From assembly GCF_001632365.1 (NCBI RefSeq), contig NW_024468550.1, forward strand, positions 186,001-250,000: a stretch of 64,000 nt of DNA, written 5' to 3'. Origin of the DNA: Laetiporus sulphureus 93-53 (taxonomy: Eukaryota > Basidiomycota > Agaricomycetes > Polyporales > Laetiporaceae). Position numbers and translations under genes: made by a program. The notes below the pieces were generated by a model. It ran no database searches. It was given only the letters and a program-made list of their open reading frames with translations, and was not told where the DNA came from. Positions 37,491 through 47,660 of this stretch are shown piece by piece. Position 1 is the first letter of the stretch. Each line of letters starts with the position of its first letter.

Positions 37491-40400
37491 TTGTCATCAT
37501 TATAAAAGAATTCAAGAAATGTCAAAAACATTGATTTAAGCTTAGGACCTTTCATGCTCAATCATATTTATGCATCTCTCAACCCTTCCTGAGTTGAGAT
37601 TCAGCACCTCATTCTTGCTGAATGAGGATTTGTGAGGCCATGCTACTGATGTTATTTGCATTTGTTCCTCTCATATGTAATAATTTTAGAATCAGTTTCT
37701 CTGCTCACCACAGCTGCTATGCCTGAAAGCCTGCATGTATACATACATGAACTTATCTATGCTAGGTGTAAGTGAAACTAGTAAACTTTATGAAATATAC
37801 ATTTTATGCTCAAGAAACAAACATCATATTTATAGGATAATCAGTTGTAAGCCAGCTCCTGCTCAATGCAATGTATTCTTAATACAAATATTCCTTGCCT
37901 TTCGTGATGTTAGAAGATACAAGAAGTACTCTAGAAAATTTTCTATCAAGTATTCCTATTATTGATATCAGTAATATTTAAAATATTATATATTTGATAA
38001 GTCATGTGTGCTTGCTCCTTGATCAGCCTTGATACATGATAGATTCACTTTTGTACATTGACAGAGTATGCACTTCATTAAATACCATCATCTCAAATTA
38101 TATTGTCAAATGTTGTAAGCCAAAGATCATTCTGTAGGGAATCTCTACATTAACTCAATGGATGAGTGTGGTTTCTACTCCAAACTTGGAGATTCACCAT
38201 TGTGTATGCTACAAAGGTCAATTCTTTACCACAAATTGCTGTTCTGTAAGCCAGAAATTGTTTGATAAATGATCTTAACATTAAAACTACATTATTTGAA
38301 AGAGCAATGACAATGCAGATGCATGAGGACAGCATTTTATAGATCAACCTGAGTACCTGAAAGTCCTTCTCAGTCAGTATCATAAGGCTTTCATAACAAT
38401 GGTGCCTTTCAGCTGGATGAATACCCTTAGAAGTTTAAGATCTTTAATAAAAATATAAGGTACACCACTTTCCTTTATCTAGTTTGATTGAGAGATTGAA
38501 TAAATGTAGACATATACAGTACTCAGGCTGTTCATACATGTTGAGAGTAAATAATGTTTCTAAACTATAAAGATTGCTGGCCATGCTTGGTTTAAGGCTA
38601 TGAGAGCAGAGGCTGTCTATGCTTCTGAATCATATTTGTGAGTAGAAGGGATGAGCATTTTGATGTGGCCAAGTGACTCTATTCTGTTAAGAGGTTGTGT
38701 AGAAAGTGGCTTCTTCTAGTGCCTGTCATCAATGAGTAAGATTCTTCAATGAGGTTTCCCATTCTATTTGCTAATATTAGAGCTGATAGCACATATACAT
38801 AAGGATTGGTCACTGACATTGATTGTCAGCCCTCAATACATTGCAAGCTAATCACATGCAGAGAAAGATTTTCAGTTCAGCTGCACCAGCTGTAAATGTG
38901 AGTATAACAGTTTTTGAAGACTTTGCACACATCAATTATATGTTTTGGTATGTTAATATTATGCCTTTCAACATCATCTGTCTCTGTATACATTTGTTCA
39001 CTACAATACAAGAAACTCTTGGAATGTAGTCTCAGAAATACATATGCCACACAGGACTATGTACATAAGACCTTATTAATTTATCTTAGTGGCTAAAAAC
39101 TCGAATTGGACTGTTATAGTTATAGATCTTGAATAGAAACTGTGACACCTTAGAAAAATGTTAAATAATACATTACTAAGATGATACTATGCTATTGAGC
39201 CACATTACATACATCAAAAATCTTTCAATTGTTTTAAAAGCATTCAATTGATTTAGTAAATCATCTTTGCAAATGCAGTACTCTCATTAGCCATAAATAT
39301 TGCTAATTATTTCGATTAGCCATGTTATTAGATTCAAACTCAAATTCAAACCCAGTGCTCTATGTGAACAAATATATTGCAAATATTTGAAACTAAAAGC
39401 AAGATGTTTTGAGGTCATAAAGCCTCAGAAAATGAAGAAGGAGACTTTTTGCTTGTATAGCAATGAAATTGAGAGCAATTGGAAGTATTATGCAAACAAC
39501 ACCAAAGTACAACATCCATGTTCATGCATCTAGCTAGTTGCACATTGCACATATGTGCACATCATAATTTGGATTATTTGTGCATTGTGATGACTTAAAG
39601 TGTGAGAATTTGAATGGCTGACATCTTTACAGATTCTGTAACCTCAAGTCTTCGCTTTTTTAGCTGAAAGATGGACTGCATATGGCTCTAATTGAGAGCC
39701 ATCAATATTTAATTTACTATGTACTATTTATATATTCAAACATTTAAAAATGTCACAATATATATCAGTATTTTCAACAATGCCCAAGATCTTTTTATAT
39801 GCTCTGCATAAATCAGCCCCATCTTCTGACATCTGCACATTGCACATCATGCTAGAAAGTCAAAACTTTTTTTTGTCATGGAAAACACTGGCATTGTGTT
39901 GAACACAGTAGAGTGACAAAGCCACATAAAATGAAGTATTTTCTAAGTTTCATTATGCCCATTTGCCACTAGCTGACCTGAAGGCACTCCTCCAGCTGAG
40001 TAATACAATCAGATGATGTAGTTTTACATGAGTTACATGTTTTGGATTGACAACTTTTGCTCATATCAATTAGGCTTCTAAGATGTTTTCTGTTACTGCT
40101 ACACACAGTTAGTGATGATATAAAGTCTATGAGAAGCTTCAAAACAGACAAATAATTGAGGACACCTGATCAAGTAAATTTACAGTTTTCAGTGCATCTG
40201 AGATAGCAAGCAAAAAGGAATTCATTATCTGATATACAGATGACCAACAGCAATTGGCACTTTTTAGGCTTTTGCACTATGCAGTTCACTTCTGCTCTGT
40301 ATCATTTCAGCAGTCAGTATGAGACTTGAAGCTTGAAGCTTGAGTGATCAGGGTGACATCCTCACTCAGCAATGTTGGAATGCCCTTTATATTGGTCAAT

Positions 40401-41132
40401 GGCTTGCACCTCATCTGTCATGTTGTGTGAAAGGTCATTTGTAAGCAAAAATGAGTATTAAATGCTTGCTATGGCAGGTTATGTGTGCAAATAACTTGTT
40501 AGCCAGAAAATGCATGTATGTTATAGTTTCATCTGACAAGTTCTAATCTGAACATATAATTTATAAGATAGCATTCTATTTATTTATTTTCATCATTTAG
40601 TCATATGACTGATAAATATGAGCTTAGCCTATCTAGACACTAGTCATGTGATCTTGAGTATCTCAGACATTAACTACACATGTGACTTGGGGATGCTGTC
40701 AATGGCCAACTAATTCATCATGTAGTCAGCAACACTAATACACTCAGTAATGCCACACGAGCTCCTGTCTCTGCTAAATTTATTTAGGCAGCTAATTAGA
40801 TTAATAGAGACAAGTTGTATGACTTTGTAGCTAGCTGATAGACAGCACATAATTTGCTTATATTAATATTGTATAATAGACTACAAGTCATGTATATAAG
40901 AACCATGGTAAATGGAAGACAGATCTCAGTTATATTCTTTTTTCAGTCAATATTCATCAAATCAATTGAATGCTTTCAAAACAATTCAAACATTTGCATT
41001 TTATCATTTTCCAGTGTATCTAATCTGGCCCAACAATATAATATCATCTGAGTAATGTATCATTTAGCATTTTCTGGAGTTTTGATATTTTTCATTTCTT
41101 GTTTAACCAATAATTGTTACAATTCAAGTTTT

Positions 41133-41173
41133 CAGCCACCAAGGTAAAAATGATTGATTGCCTTTGGTGGCTG
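41133..41173. repeat. short hairpin
   Basis: CAGCCACCAAGG and CCTTTGGTGGCTG form a stem (one extra T on the right) around a loop of about 16 bases. No T-run follows, and its role is unknown. Confidence 0.5.
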
Positions 41174-41514
41174 AGCCACAGCCCTGTATGACTTGTGTAT
41201 TTCTGAGGCTACATAGTTATAGTTTGTTGTATTTATTGAGAAAATTGATAGAGAGACACATGATGGTAAAAAGCATAATATTAACATAACTGAAACATAT
41301 AAACAATGTATGCAGAGCCTTAAAAAGCCAGTCTTAAAGTCACACTCAGAGCTGCTATGTAGAGCTGAGCTGAAATCCTTAGCAGACATTGATGTCATTA
41401 ACAACTTGAATGTTCAGAATGTACATAGAGTATGTTGTGCCCTTCTACCTCACATTGTGTATTTGCTATTAGCAATTCATCTCTTAATGATATGCCAAAC
41501 ATATATATGTGTTT

Positions 41515-41720
41515 AGTCAGACCAGTTCTAACTATGCTGTATTTGATCGTTCAAAGTACAAATTATATTACAACATACTCAATGAGCATGATCTGTGTGA
41601 TTGTCATAACCCAAAGCGGTTTTTTCAGTATAAACAAGTGAACTGTGAGGGCTATAAGATCTGTGAAAATGTCAGCCACTGTGAATTCTCATATTTGATA
41701 AATAGCTGACTTTTTCAAAG
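41515..41720 (+). repeat. dispersed repeat, partner of 15235-15440
   Basis: An open frame (YAVFDRSKYKLYYNILNEHD ... KQVNCEGYKICENVSHCEF) shares ordered blocks with the decayed copy at 15.2 kb. Probably a fragment of a transposon protein; family not recognised. Confidence 0.35.
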
Positions 41721-42720
41721 GTGGTGGAGCCTCAAATGTTTTTTTAGTTTAACTGACACATGGCAATTAAACCTATTGCATAAAATTCACATGCATATTG
41801 CTCTAAAAAGTTAAGATATGGATCAGTCCTTCAAACAATGCCATCATAGTGTGAAATATGTTTTTACAAACTGAGTATTCTTGCCCTTGAATTAGAAAAC
41901 ATATCTGCACAGGATAGCAATATATCATAGAATATGAAGTACAGGTAATTTTTCATATCCATTTCAGATAGCTCTTCATAAAGCAGAGTCAAAGATAAGT
42001 TTTAGAAAAGATATGGCTGAGAAAGGGACACACATTTTATAAGCTAAAACATACTCCTGTTTGAGAAACAAAGTGAGTTCACACACAGATACTCTGCAGA
42101 TGCATTATGAATGTATGAAGTTAGAATTCTATCTCATAAAGTGTGTTCTATTTCTGTAGAAAAAGTGATGATTATCTTTCATGATACAAAATCTGTTGTA
42201 TTCTCTATTGATCACAAAAAATGCATAATTACCTACAGATTATGTTCCATTATACCATTGTTATTCTCTTCTAACATTAAAGTCCATCATTCTGGTGTAT
42301 ATTATTGGATCAAGTCAATTGACTGTCACTTTGTTTTATCTATCTGAAACTTTCTACAATCTTGGATAATGATAAAAGTAAAAATGCTTGAAGGCACTTG
42401 AGGTTAAAAATGCTTTATTCAACCTGTGAAGCATATTACAAGAGAACAAATAGCAAAAGGGCTAGCATAATGCTCAAGGTCAGAAATAATGCTGTGAATT
42501 CTGTGAATTGGTAAAGCTCTTCTAATGAGACAAATTTTGAAACACTGAGGAGTTTATGAAATATCTTTCATGATTGAAATAGATTCATCTTAAGAAATTG
42601 ACTCTATAATGTGACACACCAGTGATAATCAACACCAATAAGGCTGCAGGTAAGGCTACAGAGTGTTGTGTTATCAATGGCAGAAAGAGTGTATTGGCAC
42701 AATAAAAGGTAAGACCTTCA

Positions 42721-43267
42721 CAGTATAGGAGTTTTCACGATGTATCCTTGATACTCGTATTTACGTGAATGGTCCACATGCATGCCAGGTAGAATGAATG
42801 TCTCGAGCTCTTCTGCAGTCCATTGATACACTCACCCATGTTTCAAACCTCCACTGAGCAATGAAGGGTCATGGTTTGTGAAATGCAAGTGAAATTCATA
42901 AATGGTTCAAAAGATGCGAGGAGTGCAAATGTCCATTTGTCAGTTGATTAGAAATATGAAGGATGATGTTCGACTTTGTAGGAACAAAGACAAGCAGTCG
43001 TGATGTCTGGTCACATATCTCAACAATAGGGTTCTTATCAGAGTAAGCCAGTGCAGCAATGGAATGACGGGTTGAAATAGAGAGTTGATTATGTGATGTT
43101 GAATGAGATTGAGCGAGGCATCACATCAGGAGTGAATCTCCTTGCTGAAGTAGTGATCAAATGACAAGCGATGAGAATTATATGTCGATGAATGATAACG
43201 CGTACCATCAAGCATCATCGCAGCTGTGAGTGGCTTCGATGAATGGACCCAGTGAACGTGAATCAAT
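42721..43267. other. transition to the right-hand gene cluster, no gene recognised
   Basis: Composition becomes balanced and CG dinucleotides return. Only short unremarkable frames are present; an upstream exon of the following gene could lie here. Confidence 0.35.
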
Positions 43268-43757
43268 GTGAGACGTAAAAGATCCCATGACGATACATTT
43301 TCCGATATCGATTCATATAAGAAGTCAGTCATTTGGTATGGAGGCACCATTTCATACACAGAATACACACTCATCGAAACACTCAGTAGTGGTACACAAT
43401 GCTATCCATTCAGATTGTTGATTGAAAAGCCTTACCTGGCAAATGCGTCCGTGACAAATGACAAGATTTATGATGGAAATATCGACGATCCACACCTTCA
43501 GATGTAAGAGGGTTTCTTGAAGGTGCTCATTCTAACCTATGTGACACCGCAGGTATATACTTAATGCACAATTACAGACTATATCTGCATATGTGACGGA
43601 CCAGTTTCTGAAGGAGGGGCATCCAGAGATGGTCAAGAATTTGCAAGATTATGCTAACGTGATCAACACTCCACACATTGGATGTCCAGATAATGTATTC
43701 TTTACATCATGGCAATTGAACCTCGCTCCTGCCCAAGCTGACAGTAGTGACAAGTGA
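43268..43757 (+). CDS. unknown protein fragment, two exons
   Basis: An open frame 43268-43503 joins through a 49-bp GT..AG intron (43504-43552) to 43553-43757, giving 146 codons ending at TGA with no internal stop. The junction keeps phase (..DPHLQ-M-YILNAQLQ..). Content includes KSVIWYGGTISYTEYTLIET and QDYANVINTPHIGCPDNVFF. I do not recognise the family. There is no ATG at the left end of the frame (it begins at a GTG after upstream stops), so an upstream exon probably supplies the start. It belongs to the lineage-specific cluster. Confidence 0.45.
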
Positions 43758-44815
43758 CGGCTCTGATGATGTTATCAGTATTCCATTAACAGTGATGATC
43801 AGCAAATGAACTCAACAAGTCAATGGGAGTTTTTGATAAAAAACATCACGACAACTTTGACAGTGTCATAGAAATGTCCTGCATGACATGTGGCTCAAAT
43901 TTGCTATCAGAATATGACAAGAGACTCTTTTCTTTCCTGGTCAAGGCATATACTTTGTTCTCACCCCTAGTCGAGTGATCTACTTCATGGGGTGCATAGA
44001 CCATGATGAAATGGCTCCCATCACCCTCGCAGGAGAGGAACTGCTGTCTTGGACATACAGATTCACTGTCATAGGATACTCATCCAGTGCAATGATTGAA
44101 GGCTCATTGAAGCATGCCATGGCAGCTTTGCCTATGGCTGCATTATCTAACACGTCAGAAGTTTTGTCATTTGATCTGTGACACATGTAGTGACAGAATT
44201 TGAATAAACATATGAAATGTTCTACAATAATATCTCTAGGAGGACATCTCAGCTGTTTTCCTAGATAGGACTTGATAGAACAGTTCTTATCTTATTAACT
44301 CTTCTGATTTGGCTAACAGTTCAACAGCTCAGCTAAGTTGGCAGCAGAAACAATATCACAAAAGGCAAACTGACTAAGAATAGAAATGGTATCCTCAGTA
44401 AATCAGTGATAAAATCTGAATTGTTGTCTTGGGTTAAGGTTTGAACTGTCCACCAAGAGAAAAACTACGGAAACTGCAGTGATGTTCACTTGAATGTTTG
44501 CTGAAACTAAATCTCAAATGTTGTTCCATTTCTCGCTCATCGGCCGATTTTGCAGCTACTCAAAAGTCAGTCATCGACCATTCAGTGGTATGCTGACTGG
44601 TCGCAGAGCGTGTGATCATCCCACTGCTCAACTCAAAGATGGCTAAGGTGCGGCTGATCTTCGTAGCTGTTGCAGACATGGGATTGTCAATAACTATGAT
44701 GCTGGAGAGATTATTACTCGTATGCATAGACAAAAATGAAATGTTACATTGCACGCAAAGAAGTTCGATTCTAATCCACAGTGCATGACTACTAACAACA
44801 CAAAGAGCTCATTTG
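43758..44815. other. no clear gene
   Basis: Frames of 60-70 codons open on both strands at 43975-44186 and a minus frame at 44560-44754 are not accompanied by good splice sites or recognisable domains. Confidence 0.35.
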
Positions 44816-45247
44816 CTACATGGTCCTTCCTGCAGTAATATTGTGAGCACGATCCATTGTGTGAGCAATACGGCACTGCAATCTGCTGCTTGGATGAGAT
44901 TGCCACTCTAGCGGGACATCCTTTTTGGGGCAGAAGCGAAGATAGTGGAACATTGTGCCTACGAGCTGCTCTGAAACTGGGTAAAAGGCTAGCTCCAGAT
45001 AGTGCTCTGGCCTCCACATGCATTGCTGCCATGTGGATGAGCTCAAGGGATCATGCTGTTGAGGTGGTACACTATGGACAGGAAATGAGGTACGCGTTGG
45101 TGACGAGTATAGCTGGCCCTCAAAGATGAAGACTGAAAGTGGCATGATCTGTATGGAAAAATGAGTGACATCTATTATAGATGGGTTGGTGTACATACGT
45201 GTACACTGGCTACTGTCTGGTGCAATGCCTTTGACTGTCAACATCAA
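44816..45247 (-). CDS. possible lineage-specific protein, unidentified
   Basis: A 143-codon open frame starting at ATG 45247, directly beside the outward-pointing motif cluster of 45250-45800. The sequence (VFIFEGQLYSSPTRTSFPVH; KKDVPLEWQSHPSSRLQCRI) matches no family I know. The plus strand is also open over 44857-45129, so the coding strand is uncertain. Position next to the spacer is the main argument for the minus strand. Confidence 0.25.
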   Translation of the reverse strand: MMLTVKGIAPDSSQCTRMYTNPSIIDVTHFSIQIMPLSVFIFEGQLYSSPTRTSFPVHSVPPQQHDPLSSSTWQQCMWRPEHYLELAFYPVSEQLVGTMFHYLRFCPKKDVPLEWQSHPSSRLQCRIAHTMDRAHNITAGRTM

Positions 45248-45249
45248 TG

Positions 45250-45800
45250 TACAGGAGACTGAAGGATGTGCAGTTATGCCACAGCAGTCAACACTGATGC
45301 AATCGTGATGAAGTAAAGGTAATGTGTCACACTGGTCAACACTGATGTGATTGCGAGCCAGGAGAAAGTGTGAACAAACAGCAAGACAGAATGCATTGGT
45401 GAGATGCGTCGCAGCACACAGCAGTCAACACCGATGTGATCATGATGAAGTGGAGATAATGCATAATGTGTCACACTGGTCAACATCAGTGTGATCGTGA
45501 GCCAGGAAAAAGCGTGAACAGACAGCAGGATGGGATGCGATGCGATGAGCGTTGACATTTTGAATGTAAGGGCTGCATTTTCCGCGAGGAGCACCTAAGC
45601 GTGTTAGCTATATATAGTTCCATCAGAGTCGGCTGAGATATACATATATACTGTTTTTATCTAATCGTGTCAGTGTTGACCGACGTGATTGTGCTTAAGC
45701 TTGTTTCCTCTAATTGTGCTGGTGTTGACTGCTAGGACTGTTTGATGAATCTCCCATGAAGACTGACGTGTCCATGTCTCAATGGTGTTGATCACTGAGA
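45250..45800. promoter_or_regulatory. palindromic spacer with outward-pointing GTGTTGACC motifs (S1)
   Basis: Left of centre the motif reads GTCAACAC/GTCAACAT (near 45281, 45335, 45426, 45482), spaced alternately about 55 and 90 bp. Right of centre it reads GTGTTGAC (near 45671, 45723, 45786). The flanking context is also repeated (CACACTGGTCAACA, GTGAGCCAGG). The centre is near 45600 (TAGCTATATATAG). Function is not known; a bidirectional promoter or an inserted inverted repeat are the obvious options. Confidence 0.6.
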
Positions 45801-45945
45801 TAGCTATGTCAGACAGTTTTGCTCAAAGTGGAAGTTCTCCATGACATGCAAAGTCATGAACACTAATCGGTGAGTTCACATTCTTTGCTCACATCTGTGA
45901 TTCAATATTCGGTGTTCTCATTGCTTCAGCTCATGCAAAGCAACA
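45780..45945 (-). repeat. inverted duplicate of about 62755-62920
   Basis: The reverse complement of this stretch matches 62755-62920 closely in order and content (CATGAGCTGAAGCA.., AATATTGAATC.CAGAT.TGA, AATGTGAACTCACC, TTTGCATGTCATGGAG). It lies just 3' of the minus-strand WD40-like remnant here and just 3' of the plus-strand WD40-like gene there, so it is shared downstream DNA of two related genes. Confidence 0.7.
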
Positions 45946-46830
45946 GATGTGACCATCTGTTGTGCTAACAGCAATGTGATGACTTTCTTTCAGAATCGTT
46001 GGGGCAAGGGCGATAATTTCGCTTCCACAGTCGAAGTGTTGATGAAGGCAACATGCGAGAGCAGTGAGGAGGTGAAGAATTTTTGTCTCCCGAGCAGAGC
46101 TGTCAGTGAGTTGCAAAGAGACATCAGGAGAGAATCGCGTATGGTTCATGACACTAGTTCCAATGGGTATAGGTCAAAATGAAATCAGACTAAAAGGTTA
46201 CATCTTGGACAGATGTGAGTGAGTGGCCCAAGTAGGAAGATGGGCAATACCTACCTGATTTAGTTCTAATACAATGACATGATCCTTGAAAATAGCATAT
46301 TCAGCAAACTGTGAGAGCACCCACTGAACCTTCACCTCCTCTAGTGTTTGGGACCTCTCCGTCGACCACGTTCAGGCAGGAAAGTCAGACCATCAAGTGA
46401 AAGGATCCGGGCCATTCAACATTGCTGGGAGGTATCGATGAACAGCGAAGCGAGGATGTCCATCTATGATATAGATGTGTTTAATAGAGCCTGCGATTGC
46501 AGGAGATAAACGGTTGCCATGTGGATAGAATATAACCAGACTATTATCAATGTGCGTGCATGCTCGAGCAAAGATGACATGATTAACATGAAGGTGAGCC
46601 CACAAAGAGACTCGCAGGAGATCGATAAGTGTCTTGAGATTCTCAGAAGTCTTTGTCATAGGAAGTTCCTTCACTGCTTCCTCATCGGCAGCGATAATCT
46701 CATAGATATGAGCTCCATCACTGGGCATTTCTCTGTACAGCTTTTCGAAAAGTATCTTGCACTGTCAAACACCATCTGGAGCATCAGGTCGAGAGAGCCA
46801 TCACCTTAGATTCACTCCATGCAAGAATGT
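45930..46830 (-). pseudogene. WD40-like family gene remnant with internal deletion
   Basis: The segment CGSEIIALAPTILKESHHIA .. TTDGHICCF matches the third exon of the WD40-like gene at 61152-62697 almost residue for residue. There the homologous frame continues; here it is followed directly by the downstream duplicate sequence, so roughly 1 kb of coding sequence is missing. Upstream, an open frame at 46393-46728 (NHVIFARACTHIDNSLVIFY) ends in TGA and may be the 5' part of the same gene or a neighbour. The connection between the two parts is uncertain. The start region lies next to spacer S2. Confidence 0.55.
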
Positions 46831-46959
46831 GCTATGAATAGTTCCCTTAAGCTCACCTTTTTATACAATTCAATATGCAACAGTGAGAAGAGAGAAAAAT
46901 GCGCACCGAATTTGTGGTTTGTTGGTAGACGTTGCAGTTGACAAGCAATGATAGATGAG

Positions 46960-47290
46960 AGACTGCTCACGACAGTCAACACCGTTGGGATGCATTGCTG
47001 AATGAGGATCATCGGGGCAGAGATAGATGCTAGAGACTGCTCCCGATGGTCAACACCATCGGGATGCATTGCTATGAGGGTCGTCTGGAGAGAATCATCT
47101 GAATAATGGGAGACTAATTTGGGGTACCTAATTTGGAGACAATTGAGATTGTTGGAAGATCTAGATCTATATAGATGCTTCTCTCAGATTGACTTAAGTG
47201 CCAGGCCTCTTAGATTGACTCAAGCGCCCATTGCAAAGACTCTCCCTCTAATTGCATCAGTGTTGACCAACGTGATTGCCTGCTTTCACA
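46960..47290. promoter_or_regulatory. palindromic spacer with outward-pointing GTGTTGACC motifs (S2)
   Basis: GTCAACACCGTTGGGATGCA and GTCAACACCATCGGGATGCA at about 46975 and 47049 point left. GTGTTGACCAACGTGATTG at about 47262 points right. The left pair has a unit of about 75 bp including GGATGCATTGCT. It lies between the WD40-like remnant and the 3' end of the coiled-coil gene. Confidence 0.55.
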
Positions 47291-47482
47291 CCTCTCAGGC
47301 TCTACTGAAGAGAACAGATGGTGACTGCAGTCCATCCAACAGAAATAAGTGCGAGCTCACATTGATGACCGAAGTAGACCAAAGTACAATACAATACAGT
47401 CAAAAATGCACGCATAATGTTCGACATGGTGATACTAGCTAAAAGTCCAGTGCAGATACAGCACAGAAGCATGACTGAAAAG

Positions 47483-47660
47483 CACGAGAGCCTCCGCTCC
47501 TACATACTCAATGTGGGAGGGGCATTCAATGAGAGGGGCATCTCTCAGCATGAGAGCCTCTGCTCCTACATACCTGATGTGAGAGAGGCATCTGATGAGA
47601 GGGGAATCCCTCAGCATGAGAGCCTCTGCTCCTACATACTCGATGTGGGAGGGGCATCCA
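47483..47660. repeat. 66-bp tandem repeat, about 2.7 units, at the 3' end of the coiled-coil gene
   Basis: Units start GAGAGCCTCYGCTCCTACAT and recur every 66 bp, so reading frame is kept (22 codons). The rightmost unit overlaps the last codons and TAG stop of the minus-strand coiled-coil gene; the other units repeat the same ending, including a GTATGT splice-donor-like string, beyond the stop. The plus strand is open across all units as well. Confidence 0.75.

Larger units (their letters stand above)
10041..42720. other. AT-rich, CpG-poor, gene-free repeat block
   Basis: About 33 kb dominated by A and T with very few CG dinucleotides and no gene with recognisable domains. It holds at least a dozen foldback copies, degenerate tandem DNA, decayed transposon relics and, from 34 to 37.5 kb, younger insertions (Tc1 copy 2, LINE ORF1 element) with higher GC. 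Both edges pass into DNA of ordinary composition. The pattern fits constitutive heterochromatin; a centromeric role is possible but not shown. Confidence 0.75.
37491..42720. other. AT-rich DNA, no gene recognised
   Basis: Scattered frames of 60-90 codons on both strands show no recognisable domain. A Cys-containing frame at 41509-41709 pairs with the decayed repeat at 15235-15440. A small hairpin lies at 41133-41173. The first ~60 bases resemble a foldback arm (ATAAAAGAATTCAAGAAATG). Otherwise I see nothing. Confidence 0.4.

Noticed and set aside
10041..42720. CRISPR array or regular direct repeats
   Set aside because: Repeats here are inverted, diverged and irregularly spaced, in eukaryotic DNA; there are no spacer-repeat units.
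44857..45129. A 90-codon plus-strand frame that looks protein-like
   Set aside because: Both strands are open here and I could not connect the plus frame to splice sites or a family, so I did not call it as a gene.
46393..46728. Joining the 46.4-46.7 kb frame with certainty to the WD40-like remnant as one gene
   Set aside because: The phase across 46200-46390 could not be settled by eye, so I left the link as a possibility only.
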